Assembly: GCA_002280515.1 (NCBI GenBank)
Contig: NCEA01000019.1
Coordinates: 1 to 64,000 of the forward strand
Direction of reading: 5' to 3'
DNA length: 64,000 nucleotides
Source: Rhodobacterales bacterium 32-67-9
GTDB lineage: Bacteria; Pseudomonadota; Alphaproteobacteria; Rhodobacterales; Rhodobacteraceae
Position numbers and translations under genes: made by a program
Notes under the pieces: generated by a model
Told to the model about the DNA's origin: nothing
Databases searched by the model: none
The model's input: only the letters and a program-made list of their open reading frames with translations
Part shown: one piece after another, positions 37,554-46,976 of the stretch
How the letters are laid out: the number at the start of each line of letters is the position of its first letter
Numbering within the stretch: the first letter of the stretch is position 1

Positions 37554-38024
37554 TCAGGCCGGGCGGAAGCTCAGCGCCAGCCCGTTCATGCAGTAGCGCT
37601 TGCCGGTGGGCTTCGGCCCGTCGTCGAAGACATGGCCGAGGTGGCCACCGCAGCGGCGGCAATGGACCTCGGTCCGGCGCCCGAATATGCCCCAGTCGGC
37701 TTTGGTCGCGACGGCGTTCGGCAAGGGCTCCCAGAAGCTCGGCCAGCCGGTGCCGCTGTCGTATTTGGCCTCGGACGCATAGAGCGGCAGGTCGCATCCC
37801 GCGCAGTGGAAGGTGCCGGCGCGTTTTTCGTCGTTGAGCGGGCTCGAGAACGCGCGCTCGGTATCCTCCTCTCGCAGCACCCGGAATTGCTCCGGGCTGA
37901 GGATCGCCCGCCACTCCTCCTCGGTCTTCACGATCTCGAATCGTTCGGCGGCCATCCCGCCACGGCCGAAAACCATGAGGGACAACGCGGCGGCACCTGC
38001 GCCAAGGATCGTTCTGCGGTTCAT
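37554..38024 (-). CDS. msrB: Exported peptide-methionine (R)-S-oxide reductase
   Basis: 156-residue MsrB that reduces methionine-R-sulfoxide. Zinc ligands C74, C77, C122 and C125 (FHCAGC, HCRRCGG) and the catalytic C145 in RYCMNGLAL are intact. An N-terminal export signal [20 protein letters not shown] resembles a twin-arginine or Sec signal, so the enzyme probably acts in the periplasm. GGAGGAAA precedes the ATG. No msrA or msrPQ lies nearby. Confidence 0.9.
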   Translation of the reverse strand: MNRRTILGAGAAALSLMVFGRGGMAAERFEIVKTEEEWRAILSPEQFRVLREEDTERAFSSPLNDEKRAGTFHCAGCDLPLYASEAKYDSGTGWPSFWEPLPNAVATKADWGIFGRRTEVHCRRCGGHLGHVFDDGPKPTGKRYCMNGLALSFRPA

Positions 38025-38273
38025 TTGTTTTTCCTCCGAACGGGGGGACGCTGCGGGAGCATCCCGCCTTGCGAAGACCCTACCCGGAAAGGACGTGCGC
38101 GGTCGTGGCAAAGTTGCGCCTCTCACGCGATTGGGATGGCGGCACACGGCCGCGTGATTGGCGGCCCGGCCAATTTCCGGCCGCGACGCATTGCCCCCGC
38201 CCCTTGCACCCCTGCGCGATATGTTCCATCAAAGCCTTCGTGGCGCGTGGGGCGGTCCTCACGCAATCAGGAT

Positions 38274-39260
38274 ATGGCGGACCCAATGCTCGACTCTCAC
38301 GCAAAGCCCACCGAGGAAATCTCTGTCCGGGACGTCTTCGGCATCGACACCGAGATGAAGGTCAAGGGCTTTGCCGACCGCACCGACCGCGTGCCCGACG
38401 TCGACCCGACCTACAAGTTCGATCCCGACACCACGCTCGCGATTCTCGCGGGGTTCGCCTACAACCGCCGCGTCATGATCCAGGGCTATCACGGGACGGG
38501 CAAGTCGACCCATATCGAACAGGTCGCGGCGCATCTCAACTGGCCCTGCGTGCGGGTGAACCTCGACAGCCACATCAGCCGGATCGACCTGATCGGCAAG
38601 GACGCGATCAAGCTCAGGGACGGCAAGCAGGTGACCGAGTTCCACGAGGGCATCCTGCCCTGGGCGCTCCGCAATCCCGTCGCCATCGTCTTCGACGAAT
38701 ACGATGCGGGGCGCGCCGACGTGATGTTCGTGATCCAGCGGATCCTCGAGCACGACGGCAAGCTGACGCTTCTCGACCAGAACGAGATCATCACGCCGAA
38801 CCCCTCGTTCCGGCTTTTTGCGACCTCGAACACCGTGGGCCTTGGCGACACGACCGGGCTTTACCACGGCGTTCAGCAGATCAACCAGGCGCAGATGGAC
38901 CGCTGGAGCCTTGTGGCGACGCTGAACTACCTTTCCCACGACGCCGAAAGCGCCATCGTTCTGGCCAAGAACCCGCATTACAACACCGAGAAGGGCCGCA
39001 AGCAGATCGGCCAGATGGTGACGGTCGCCGACCTGACGCGCACCGCCTTCATGAACGGCGACCTCTCGACGGTTATGAGCCCCCGGACGGTGATCAACTG
39101 GGCCCAGAACGCCGAGATCTTCCGCAACCTCGGCTATGCCTTCCGGCTGACCTTCCTCAACAAATGCGACGAGCTGGAGCGGCAGACCGTGGCCGAGTTC
39201 TACCAGCGCTGTTTTGACGAGGAACTGCCGGAGAGTGCGGCGAGCCAGAGCATCAGGTGA
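38274..39260 (+). CDS. cobS: Cobaltochelatase subunit CobS
   Basis: 328-residue AAA+ ATPase of the aerobic cobaltochelatase (CobN-CobS-CobT), which inserts cobalt into hydrogenobyrinic acid a,c-diamide. Walker [10 protein letters not shown] is at residues 71-79, Walker B is AIVFDEYD, and [12 protein letters not shown] follows. The frame is open far upstream; the start at 38274 (MADPML) matches the family start, with an ATG at 38286 as alternative. No cobalamin riboswitch is recognisable in the 249 bases before it. Next gene overlaps by TGATG. Confidence 0.94.
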   Translation: MADPMLDSHAKPTEEISVRDVFGIDTEMKVKGFADRTDRVPDVDPTYKFDPDTTLAILAGFAYNRRVMIQGYHGTGKSTHIEQVAAHLNWPCVRVNLDSHISRIDLIGKDAIKLRDGKQVTEFHEGILPWALRNPVAIVFDEYDAGRADVMFVIQRILEHDGKLTLLDQNEIITPNPSFRLFATSNTVGLGDTTGLYHGVQQINQAQMDRWSLVATLNYLSHDAESAIVLAKNPHYNTEKGRKQIGQMVTVADLTRTAFMNGDLSTVMSPRTVINWAQNAEIFRNLGYAFRLTFLNKCDELERQTVAEFYQRCFDEELPESAASQSIR

Positions 39261-39964
39261 TGGCGGGCCGGGGGCTTCACATCGGCCTCATCGGCGGCAT
39301 CGGGCCGGCCGCGACTGTGGTCTACTACCAGCGGCTGTGTCAGGCGATGGCCTCACGCGGTGTGCCGCTCGAACTGACCGTGGTGCAGGCCGATATCCAT
39401 CCTCTCATCGCCAATGCCAATTCCGACGGCCGCGAGGCGCAGGCGCGTCTCTTCGCCCCGCTGATCGACAGGCTGAAGGCGGCCGGGGCGGACTGTGCGG
39501 CGCTTACCTCGATCGGGGGGCATTTCTGCTTCGAGGAAACGCGCGCGCTGTCCAGCCTTCCGCTGGTCAGCGCCGTCGCGCCGCTTGACGCGCATTTCGC
39601 GGCGCAGGGCATCGAGGCGGTCGGCCTTCTCGGGACATGGGTGGCGATGCGGACGAGGCTTTTCGGATTAATGACGCGCACCGTCGCGCTCTCGCCCGAC
39701 GAGGACTTCCAGGAGGTTGGCCAGCTTTACCAGGACATGGCAGTCACGGGCACCTGCCCGGCCAGCACCCGCGAGGTCCTGTTCGGCGCGGGCGCCCGGA
39801 TGATGGAGCGCGGCGCAAAGGCAGTCGTCCTGGCCGGGACCGACCTCAACCTTGCGTTCGACGGCCGCGATCCGGGGTTCCCCGTCATCGACGCCCTCGA
39901 CGTTCACGTAGCGACGCTGGCCGATCTGGCCTCGGGACGCGCCGATCTTTCTGCGGTAGGCTGA
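39260..39964 (+). CDS. Aspartate/glutamate racemase-like protein lacking catalytic cysteines
   Basis: 234-residue protein of the Asp/Glu racemase fold (GLIGGIGPAATVVYYQR, ANSDGREAQARLF). In racemases two cysteines act in CNTxH and GCTE motifs. Here the matching places read SIGGH (S84, H88 kept) and AGTD (G193), so both cysteines are missing; a cysteine occurs nearby at 90. It may be an inactive or differently acting homologue. It sits between cobS and cobT, starts in a TGATG overlap with cobS and ends 6 bases before cobT, so it is co-translated with the cobaltochelatase subunits. Confidence 0.8.
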   Translation: MAGRGLHIGLIGGIGPAATVVYYQRLCQAMASRGVPLELTVVQADIHPLIANANSDGREAQARLFAPLIDRLKAAGADCAALTSIGGHFCFEETRALSSLPLVSAVAPLDAHFAAQGIEAVGLLGTWVAMRTRLFGLMTRTVALSPDEDFQEVGQLYQDMAVTGTCPASTREVLFGAGARMMERGAKAVVLAGTDLNLAFDGRDPGFPVIDALDVHVATLADLASGRADLSAVG

Positions 39965-39970
39965 GTCATC

Positions 39971-41839
39971 ATGAAACCCTCCGACAACCCCGCCGATCCG
40001 TTCAAGAAGGCGCTCGCCGAGGCCACCAAGACGATGGCCGACGATCCCGAACTGACGGTCTCCTATTCCGTCGATCCGCCGGGCATGGCGGGCGACACGA
40101 TGCGGCTGCCGCAGGTCTCGCGCCGGATGACGCGGGACGAGGTCTTGATCGCGCGCGGTACGGCGGATGCCTTCGCGCTCCGCCACCGCCACCACGACCT
40201 CAAGGTCGCGCAGAAATACGCGCCGACCGGCCAGATGGCGCGTGACCTTTACGAGGCGATGGAATCGGCCCGCTGCGAGGCGGTCGGCGCCCGCGATATG
40301 CCCGGAACGCTCGGCAATATCGACGCCAAGATCGGGGCGGAGGCGGAAAAGCGCGGCTACGGCCAGATCCGGCAGGCGCAAGACGCACCGCTCGCGCAGG
40401 CGGCGGGCTATCTCGTCCGTCATCTCGCGACAGGCCGTCCAATGCCCGGCGCGGCGGCCAATGTCATGGAGCTCTGGCGCCCCTTCATCGAGGATCAGGC
40501 CGGCGGCACGCTCGACCATGTGTCCGAGGTGCTGGCAGATCAGGCCGCCTTCGCCCGCCTCGCCCGGCAGGTGATCAAGGATCTCGGCTACGGCGACCAG
40601 CTGGGCGACGACCCGGACCTCGAGGACGAGTCGGAAGGCGACGACGCGACGAGCGAGGACGATCAGGAGAGCCCCGACAGCGAGAACGGCGAGGAGCAGT
40701 CCGAGGAGGATGACACCTCGCCTGAACGCTCGCAGGACGAACAGGACGACGCCTCGCAGGCCCAGATCTCGATGGACGAGATGGCCGACATGGAGGAAGG
40801 CGAGGAAGCGGAACTGCCGGAAGGCGAAGCGCCGCTGGAACCGCCGCCGCCCGCCCCGCATTCCGATGCCGACCCGAACTACGCCGTCTACTCCACGGAT
40901 TTCGATGAGGAAATCAAGGCCGAGGATCTGGCGGAACCGGCCGAGCTGGAGCGGCTTCGCGCCTATCTCGACCAGCAGCTCGACCCGCTGAAGGGCGCGG
41001 TGTCGCGGCTCGCCAACAAGCTTCAGCGCCGCTTGCAGGCGCAGCAGAACCGGTCGTGGGAATTCGACCGCGAGGAAGGTATCCTCGACGCCGGCCGGCT
41101 GGCGCGGGTGGTCGCCAACCCGACGACGCCCCTCAGCTTCAAGGTCGAGAAGGATACCGAGTTCCGCGATACCTGCGTGACCCTCCTGCTCGACAATTCC
41201 GGGTCGATGCGCGGCCGGCCGATCTCCATCGCGGCGATCTGCGCCGACGTGCTGGCGCGCACGCTGGAACGTTGCCAGGTCAAGGTCGAGATCCTCGGCT
41301 TCACCACCCGCGCCTGGAAGGGCGGCCAGAGCCGCGAACGCTGGCTGGGCGAGGGGCGGCCGCAGCAGCCGGGCCGCCTGAACGACCTGCGTCACATCAT
41401 CTACAAGGGGGCCGACGCGCCATGGCGGCGGGTACGCTCCAACCTTGGCCTGATGATGAAGGAGGGGCTTCTGAAGGAGAACATCGACGGAGAGGCGCTG
41501 GAATGGGCGCACCGGCGGATGATCGGCCGGCCCGAGCAGCGCAAGATCCTCATGGTGATCTCCGACGGGGCGCCGGTGGACGACTCAACTCTGTCCGTCA
41601 ACCCTGCGAATTACCTGGAAAAGCACCTCCGCGACGTGATCGCGATGGTGGAGCGGCGCAAGGCCGTCGAACTGATCGCCATTGGTATCGGCCATGACGT
41701 GACCCGCTATTACGAACGCGCCGTGACGATCACCGATGTGGAGCAATTGGCGGGCGCGATGACCGAGCAGCTCGCGAGCCTCTTCGACAGCGATCCCCGC
41801 GCGCGGGCCCGGGTGATGGGGATGAAACGGGGGGGCTGA
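39971..41839 (+). CDS. cobT: Cobaltochelatase subunit CobT
   Basis: 622-residue CobT, the partner of CobS in aerobic cobalamin synthesis. The N-terminal part has [20 protein letters not shown] long acidic linker rich in Glu and Asp spans about residues 215-300, typical of CobT and magnesium-chelatase ChlD-like proteins. The C-terminal von Willebrand A domain has the MIDAS motif DNSGS at residues 408-412. The large CobN subunit is not in the window. Confidence 0.95.
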   Translation: MKPSDNPADPFKKALAEATKTMADDPELTVSYSVDPPGMAGDTMRLPQVSRRMTRDEVLIARGTADAFALRHRHHDLKVAQKYAPTGQMARDLYEAMESARCEAVGARDMPGTLGNIDAKIGAEAEKRGYGQIRQAQDAPLAQAAGYLVRHLATGRPMPGAAANVMELWRPFIEDQAGGTLDHVSEVLADQAAFARLARQVIKDLGYGDQLGDDPDLEDESEGDDATSEDDQESPDSENGEEQSEEDDTSPERSQDEQDDASQAQISMDEMADMEEGEEAELPEGEAPLEPPPPAPHSDADPNYAVYSTDFDEEIKAEDLAEPAELERLRAYLDQQLDPLKGAVSRLANKLQRRLQAQQNRSWEFDREEGILDAGRLARVVANPTTPLSFKVEKDTEFRDTCVTLLLDNSGSMRGRPISIAAICADVLARTLERCQVKVEILGFTTRAWKGGQSRERWLGEGRPQQPGRLNDLRHIIYKGADAPWRRVRSNLGLMMKEGLLKENIDGEALEWAHRRMIGRPEQRKILMVISDGAPVDDSTLSVNPANYLEKHLRDVIAMVERRKAVELIAIGIGHDVTRYYERAVTITDVEQLAGAMTEQLASLFDSDPRARARVMGMKRGG

Positions 41840-41853
41840 ACGGCCCGGCATCG

Positions 41854-41880
41854 CCCCAATCTCGTCAAGATCGGGGTCTA
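41854..41880 (+). terminator. Possible weak terminator after cobT
   Basis: CCCCAATCT (41854-41862) and AGATCGGGG (41868-41876) form a stem with one mismatch and a 5-base loop, followed by TCTAGTCTT rather than a clean T run. It lies 14 bases after the cobT stop. Confidence 0.35.
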
Positions 41881-41939
41881 GTCTTCAACCTGAACGATAG
41901 CGCGGCGCCCCCGCGCGCCAGATCACGGGTTGCGAACCG

Positions 41940-42848
41940 ATGCTTACCAGTACCATGAAGCTCGTAACGGGGCTTCTGCTCCTGTCCGCCAGCGTCCTTC
42001 ACATGGATGCGGTGTGGTCCTATTACGTCACCGGAACCGTCACGCCCGGCACCATGATCGTCACCTGGCGATGGGTCTTCCTCACCCTTGCCGGGCTCTG
42101 GTTCCTGGTGCCAGGCGTCTTCGACCGGAGCCTCGCCCGCTGGAGCACCGGGCGCGCGCGGCTCCTGCTTGACGTCTTCCTCTTCGGCCTTGGCGCCTGG
42201 CTTACAACCTATTGGTTTGTCCTCGTCCTCGCGCCCGAGTCCTGGATTGCACACCACCTGCCCCGGCAGGCCATTCTGGCGCTCGGTGTTCTCTGGGGGA
42301 TTGGCTATCTCATGGCCTTCCTGTTTCCGGGCTATGCCTTCCGGCGCGTCGCCGCCGCCGAGGCCGAGGGCTACGTGGCCGACCTGCCGCCTCTGAGCCG
42401 GGTGGGCGCGAACTACGCTGCCCTGACCAGCAGCGGCGCCGGCCACTACCCGGACGCCACCGCGGCGAGACCGAAAATGCCAGTAGTCACTGTCATTCTG
42501 TCGGTCCTCTTCGGCTTTCTCGCGCTCTGGTCCTGGGGCTATCCGCTGTGGTTTCCCTCGGCCGGACACCAGGCGTTCCTGTCGGACCACAGCCCGGAGA
42601 TTCAGGGGGGCTTCGGCGCCTTCGGGGCGGTTCTCGGCTGGCGCCTTGGCGGCCATCCCGGCAAGCCCCTCGCCGTGCGCCTGCTGCAAAAGACCGCGGG
42701 ATCGCTCATATTGGGCGGGGTGATTGCGGTTTCCGCCCCGATGGTCGCGGCCACCGGCCTGCCCTATGCCAGCTCGTTCGCGATGGTCCTGAGCGGCCCA
42801 GGCAACCGCTTCGGTCTGCGCTACGACAGGATAGAACCCGCCCCCTGA
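41940..42848 (+). CDS. Polytopic membrane protein, function unknown
   Basis: 302-residue protein with about seven hydrophobic segments: the N-terminal LVTGLLLLSASVLHMDAVW, then segments near residues 40-60, 78-98, 110-130, and after a hydrophilic stretch (about 140-180) three more towards the C terminus. I recognise no family motif. The neighbours (cobT before, aminopeptidase after) do not suggest a role. Codon use and GC look like the surroundings. Confidence 0.75.
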   Translation: MLTSTMKLVTGLLLLSASVLHMDAVWSYYVTGTVTPGTMIVTWRWVFLTLAGLWFLVPGVFDRSLARWSTGRARLLLDVFLFGLGAWLTTYWFVLVLAPESWIAHHLPRQAILALGVLWGIGYLMAFLFPGYAFRRVAAAEAEGYVADLPPLSRVGANYAALTSSGAGHYPDATAARPKMPVVTVILSVLFGFLALWSWGYPLWFPSAGHQAFLSDHSPEIQGGFGAFGAVLGWRLGGHPGKPLAVRLLQKTAGSLILGGVIAVSAPMVAATGLPYASSFAMVLSGPGNRFGLRYDRIEPAP

Positions 42849-42963
42849 GCCGGCGCCCTTCAGCACCGACAAGTGACTGTTCGGCGACCGCAGGCTTGCT
42901 GTATGGAGGACTGACCAGATCAGCGGCGGGCCGCCCAAGGGACGGCGCGGGAAAGAGGCCACC

Positions 42964-44772
42964 ATGTTCCAGAGTTTCGAGACGACCGCCCGCCCCGAAC
43001 AGGGTCCGCCGCGTCTTGGCGCGTTGCGCAAGCTCCTTTCCGGGGCCGGGCTCGACGGGTTCATCGTGCCGCGCGCCGATGCGCATCAGGGCGAATACGT
43101 GGCGCCCGCCGACGCCCGGCTGGCCTGGCTGACCGGCTTCACCGGATCGGCCGGGTTCTGCATCGTGCTGCCGGATATCGCCGGCGTTTTTATCGACGGC
43201 CGATACCGCACACAGGTCAAGGCACAGGTGGACCTTGGGCATTTCAGGCCGGTGCCCTGGCCCGACGTGAAACCCGGCGCCTGGCTGAAAGAGCAGTTGC
43301 CAGCCGGCGGGCAGGTCGGGTTCGACCCCTGGCTCCACACGAAAAAGGACATCGCCGAACTTGAGACATCGCTCGAAGGGTCCGGCATAACACTTTGTGC
43401 AACCGACAATTTCGTCGATGCGATCTGGACGGACCGGCCGCAGCCGCCGCTCGGGCCGGTGACGGTCCAGCCCCTCGACCTCGCCGGCGAAAGTGCCGAG
43501 GCCAAGCGCATCCGGCTTGGCGCCGAACTGGCGGCGGCGGGTCAGGACGCGGCGGTGCTGACGCTGCCGGATTCGATTTCCTGGCTGCTCAACATACGCG
43601 GCTCGGATATCGAGCGGAATCCGGTCGTTCAGGCCTTCGCGGTGCTGCACGCGACCGGGCGGATGACGCTTTTCATCGCGCCGGAAAAGCTATCCGACGC
43701 GGTGCGCGCCCATCTCGGCCCTGATGTGACGCTGCGCCCGCCGGCGGCGCTTGCCCCGGCCCTGCGCACGCTCGCCGGCCCGGTCCGGGTCGACCGTTCA
43801 ACCGCGCCCTTGCAGATCGCGCAGGAACTGGAGGAGGCCGGTATCACCATCACCTGGGGCGCCGACCCCTGCCTCATGCCCAAGGCGCGCAAGAACGCGG
43901 CCGAGATCGCCGGGATGGAAGAGGCGCATCTGCGCGACGGCGCGGCGATGGTCGAATTCCTCGCCTGGCTCGACGCCGAGGCGCCGAAGGGCGGGCTAAC
44001 GGAAATCGACGTGGTGCGCGCCCTCGAAGGTTTCCGGCGCGCGACGAACGTCCTGAAGGAAATCAGCTTCGAGACGATCTGCGGCACTGGCCCGAACGGC
44101 GCGATCATGCATTACCGGGTGACGGAAGAGACCAATCGCCCGCTGCGGCAGGGCGAGATCGTGGTGGTCGATTCGGGCGGCCAGTATGTCGACGGCACGA
44201 CCGACATCACCCGCACCGTGGCCATCGGCCCCGTCGATCCGGAGGCGAAGGCCGCCTTCACCCGGGTCTTGCAGGGGATGATCGCGATTTCGCGGCTGCG
44301 CTGGCCGAAGGGAATCGCCGGTGCCCATCTCGACAGCATCGCGCGCTACAACCTCTGGCTTGCCGGGCAGGACTTCGATCACGGGACCGGGCACGGGGTG
44401 GGTTGCTACCTTTCGGTCCACGAAGGGCCGCAGCGGCTGGCGCGCACCGGCGACGTGCCTTTCGAGGCCGGGATGATCCTGTCGAACGAGCCGGGCTACT
44501 ACCGCGAGGGCGCGTTCGGCATCCGGATCGAGAACCTCGTGCTGGTGGAGGAGGCGGCCGCCCTGCCCGGCGGCGACGCGCAACGCCGGATGCTCGACTT
44601 CCGGACCCTCACCTTTGTGCCCATCGACCGCCGACTGATCGACGCTTCGGCCTTGACCGAGGCGGAGCGGACATGGCTCAATGCCTATCATGCCGAAACC
44701 GCGGCCCGCATCGGGCCGCACGTCTCGGCGCCCGCGCGCGACTGGCTGGCGGCGGCAACGGCACCTGTCTGA
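42964..44772 (+). CDS. Xaa-Pro aminopeptidase, M24 family
   Basis: 602-residue three-domain aminopeptidase P of the long, cytosolic eukaryote-like type. Two creatinase-N-like domains precede the pita-bread domain. Metal ligands are visible: D403 and D414 (VVDSGGQYVDGTTDITRT), H477 (GTGHGVGCYL), E509 (SNEPGYY) and E523 (RIENL). It removes N-terminal residues next to proline. AGAGG precedes the start. Confidence 0.92.
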   Translation: MFQSFETTARPEQGPPRLGALRKLLSGAGLDGFIVPRADAHQGEYVAPADARLAWLTGFTGSAGFCIVLPDIAGVFIDGRYRTQVKAQVDLGHFRPVPWPDVKPGAWLKEQLPAGGQVGFDPWLHTKKDIAELETSLEGSGITLCATDNFVDAIWTDRPQPPLGPVTVQPLDLAGESAEAKRIRLGAELAAAGQDAAVLTLPDSISWLLNIRGSDIERNPVVQAFAVLHATGRMTLFIAPEKLSDAVRAHLGPDVTLRPPAALAPALRTLAGPVRVDRSTAPLQIAQELEEAGITITWGADPCLMPKARKNAAEIAGMEEAHLRDGAAMVEFLAWLDAEAPKGGLTEIDVVRALEGFRRATNVLKEISFETICGTGPNGAIMHYRVTEETNRPLRQGEIVVVDSGGQYVDGTTDITRTVAIGPVDPEAKAAFTRVLQGMIAISRLRWPKGIAGAHLDSIARYNLWLAGQDFDHGTGHGVGCYLSVHEGPQRLARTGDVPFEAGMILSNEPGYYREGAFGIRIENLVLVEEAAALPGGDAQRRMLDFRTLTFVPIDRRLIDASALTEAERTWLNAYHAETAARIGPHVSAPARDWLAAATAPV

Positions 44773-44837
44773 CATAATCCCGGTAGATTATGCGGCACGA
44801 CCGCGCCCTTCTACGGCGCCAACGGGAAGGATATGAC

Positions 44838-45179
44838 ATGACGGACCAGATTCGGATCAAGGCGGCCGAAGGCACCTGGGTGGTGCGCGCCGGCGGCGCG
44901 GTGATCGGCGAGACGACGCGGGCGATGGAACTCAGCGAGGACGGCCATGCGCCGGTCATCTACTTCCCGCGCGAGGATATCGCGATGGCGTTCCTCGACA
45001 TGACCGACACGGAGACAACCTGCCCGTGGAAGGGCACGGCCAGCTATTTCACCATCGTCACGGAAAGCGGCCCGATCCACGATGCGGCCTGGAGCTACGC
45101 GGATCCCATCCCCGGCGCCGAGGCGATTGCCGGACACCTCGCCTTCTATCCCGACAAGGCGACGGTGGAGCGGGTCTGA
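44838..45179 (+). CDS. DUF427 family protein
   Basis: 113-residue protein with the DUF427 pattern: WVVRAGGAVIGETTRAMEL near the start, VIYFPREDIAM, CPWKGTASYFTI and AWSYADPIPGAEAIAGHLAF. The biochemical role of the family is not known. The ATG at 44838 has GGAAGG seven or eight bases upstream. It is convergent with the ClC gene, 21 bases apart. Confidence 0.88.
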   Translation: MTDQIRIKAAEGTWVVRAGGAVIGETTRAMELSEDGHAPVIYFPREDIAMAFLDMTDTETTCPWKGTASYFTIVTESGPIHDAAWSYADPIPGAEAIAGHLAFYPDKATVERV

Positions 45180-45200
45180 GGCGTACCGGTCCGGCGGCGG

Positions 45201-46886
45201 TCAGCTGTGCTCTTCTGCGGCCGTCTCGGCCAGCGCCTTGGCATAAGCCCGCAGCGCATCGGTCTGAAAGACCGCGCCGACAAGCACCGGCTCGCCTCCG
45301 CCGGGGTCCGACCGCGTCACCGGAATGAAGTCCGCGCCGGTCCGCTCGAAGGTACGAAGCGCGGTTTCCAGCATCTGGTTCTCGCCCAGAACGGTGCCGG
45401 TGGCGATCATTTCGCGGCACGCCGCCTCCGGCGCTGCGCGGCGATGATCCATCGGCCGTAGGATCGCGGAAAGCCGGATCGTGTCGCCCAGATAGGCCTG
45501 CGGCCCGGCCGCCAGATGGATGCCGCGCCGCTCGAGCTGAGTGAGAAAGAACGACCGGTCGACGAGGCGCGAGGCAAGCGAGGTCGATAATGACACGGCC
45601 GTCATCACCGCCAGCCCCATCTCCCAGTCGCCGGTCATTTCGAAGACGATGAGCGTGGTCGAGATCGGCGCCCCGAGAACCGCCGCCGCGACCGCCCCCA
45701 TGCCGGTAATGGCATAGACCGTCTCGGCGCCCGAGGCATCGGGCAGGATTCCGGTCGCGATCAGCCCGAAGGCCAGCCCGGTCAGCGATCCGACAACCAT
45801 CGCGGGCGAGAACATGCCGCCGCCCATCCGCCCGCCCATCGTCACCGCGACCGCCACCACCTTGACCACCGCGAAGACCACGGCAAGCCCGAGCCCGATC
45901 TGCCCGGTCAGCGCCATGGTCGTCGTCTCGTAGCCGACGCCGATGATATGCGGGAACCAGATCGCGATGCCGCCGAGGATCGCCCCCGCCAGCGCCGGGC
46001 GCAACCAGCGCGGGATGCCGGTCGCCGCCTGCACCCGGTCGCCGATTTCCTCGGCATAGATCACCGCCCGCATCAGCGCCGCCGCGACAAGGCCGGAGAC
46101 GAGGCCGAGAAGCAGGAAGGCCGGCAATTCGAGATAGAAGGCGCCGACGCGGTCGAGCGGCAGCGTGAACTCCGTCACCCCGCCGAATTCCAGCCGGTTG
46201 ATCACCGTGCCCGCGACCGCCGCGATGGCGATCGGCCCGAAGGCATGGACCGCGAAATGCCGCAGCACCACCTCGAGCGCGAAGATCGCGCCGGCGATGG
46301 GGGCGTTGAAACTGGCCGAGACGGCGCCGGCGACCGCGCAGCCCAGAAGGTCGCGCCCGGTGATACCGCTGGCGTTGATCCGGTTCGATATGAGGCTCGC
46401 GATCACCGCCGCGAGGTGCACCACCGGCCCTTCGCGCCCCGACGACCCGCCCGAGCCGAGCGTGATCAGCGACGCGGCGGCCGAGGCGAAGCCGGCGCGG
46501 ATCTCCACCCGGCCTTCGTGCATCGCCGCGCCCTCGATCACGTCGGCGACCGCGCGCACCCGCCCGTCCGGCGTGAACCGGTGCAGGATCACTCCGACGA
46601 CGAGGCCGCCGACCACCGGCACGGTGAGCACCCACCACCAAGGCAGCCCGCCCGCCACCGAGGCGAGCCTCAGATCGTCGCTGCCGTATAGAATCGTCTG
46701 GAGCGCGTAGATCCCCTTGCGGAAGAAGAGCGCGGCCAGTCCGGCGGCGGTCCCGATGGCCAGCGCGATCAGCCAGAATTGCAGCTGGCTCGGCCCCTTC
46801 ACGCGCATCACGGCGAGCATCCCGGCCAGCTCGGACCGGGCTGCGCGCCATCCGCGCGTCATCACATTCGGGGCGTCATCCATCAT
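45201..46886 (-). CDS. ClC-type chloride channel/transporter with C-terminal CBS-like domain
   Basis: 561-residue membrane protein. The anion selectivity motif GSGGSSGREGP lies at residues 144-154 and includes the gating glutamate E152, which suggests proton-coupled exchange. The second motif GGMFSPAMVVG is also present. About 10 or more membrane segments fill residues 35-440. Residues about 470-550 form a CBS-like regulatory domain (TALRTFERTGADFIPV). A double Met start leaves the first residue uncertain. Confidence 0.9.
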   Translation of the reverse strand: MMDDAPNVMTRGWRAARSELAGMLAVMRVKGPSQLQFWLIALAIGTAAGLAALFFRKGIYALQTILYGSDDLRLASVAGGLPWWWVLTVPVVGGLVVGVILHRFTPDGRVRAVADVIEGAAMHEGRVEIRAGFASAAASLITLGSGGSSGREGPVVHLAAVIASLISNRINASGITGRDLLGCAVAGAVSASFNAPIAGAIFALEVVLRHFAVHAFGPIAIAAVAGTVINRLEFGGVTEFTLPLDRVGAFYLELPAFLLLGLVSGLVAAALMRAVIYAEEIGDRVQAATGIPRWLRPALAGAILGGIAIWFPHIIGVGYETTTMALTGQIGLGLAVVFAVVKVVAVAVTMGGRMGGGMFSPAMVVGSLTGLAFGLIATGILPDASGAETVYAITGMGAVAAAVLGAPISTTLIVFEMTGDWEMGLAVMTAVSLSTSLASRLVDRSFFLTQLERRGIHLAAGPQAYLGDTIRLSAILRPMDHRRAAPEAACREMIATGTVLGENQMLETALRTFERTGADFIPVTRSDPGGGEPVLVGAVFQTDALRAYAKALAETAAEEHS

Positions 46887-46976
46887 CCGGCACTTTTCCG
46901 CGGGCCTGCTTCCTCAGGGCTTTCCCAGGCCGCCCGCTTGGCCTAGGGTCGCCGCGCCCGATCCCCAGAGGATGTC

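Noticed and set aside
38025-38273. Cobalamin riboswitch before cobS
   Set aside because: I looked for a B12-box-like sequence and the characteristic stems in the 249-base leader and saw none.
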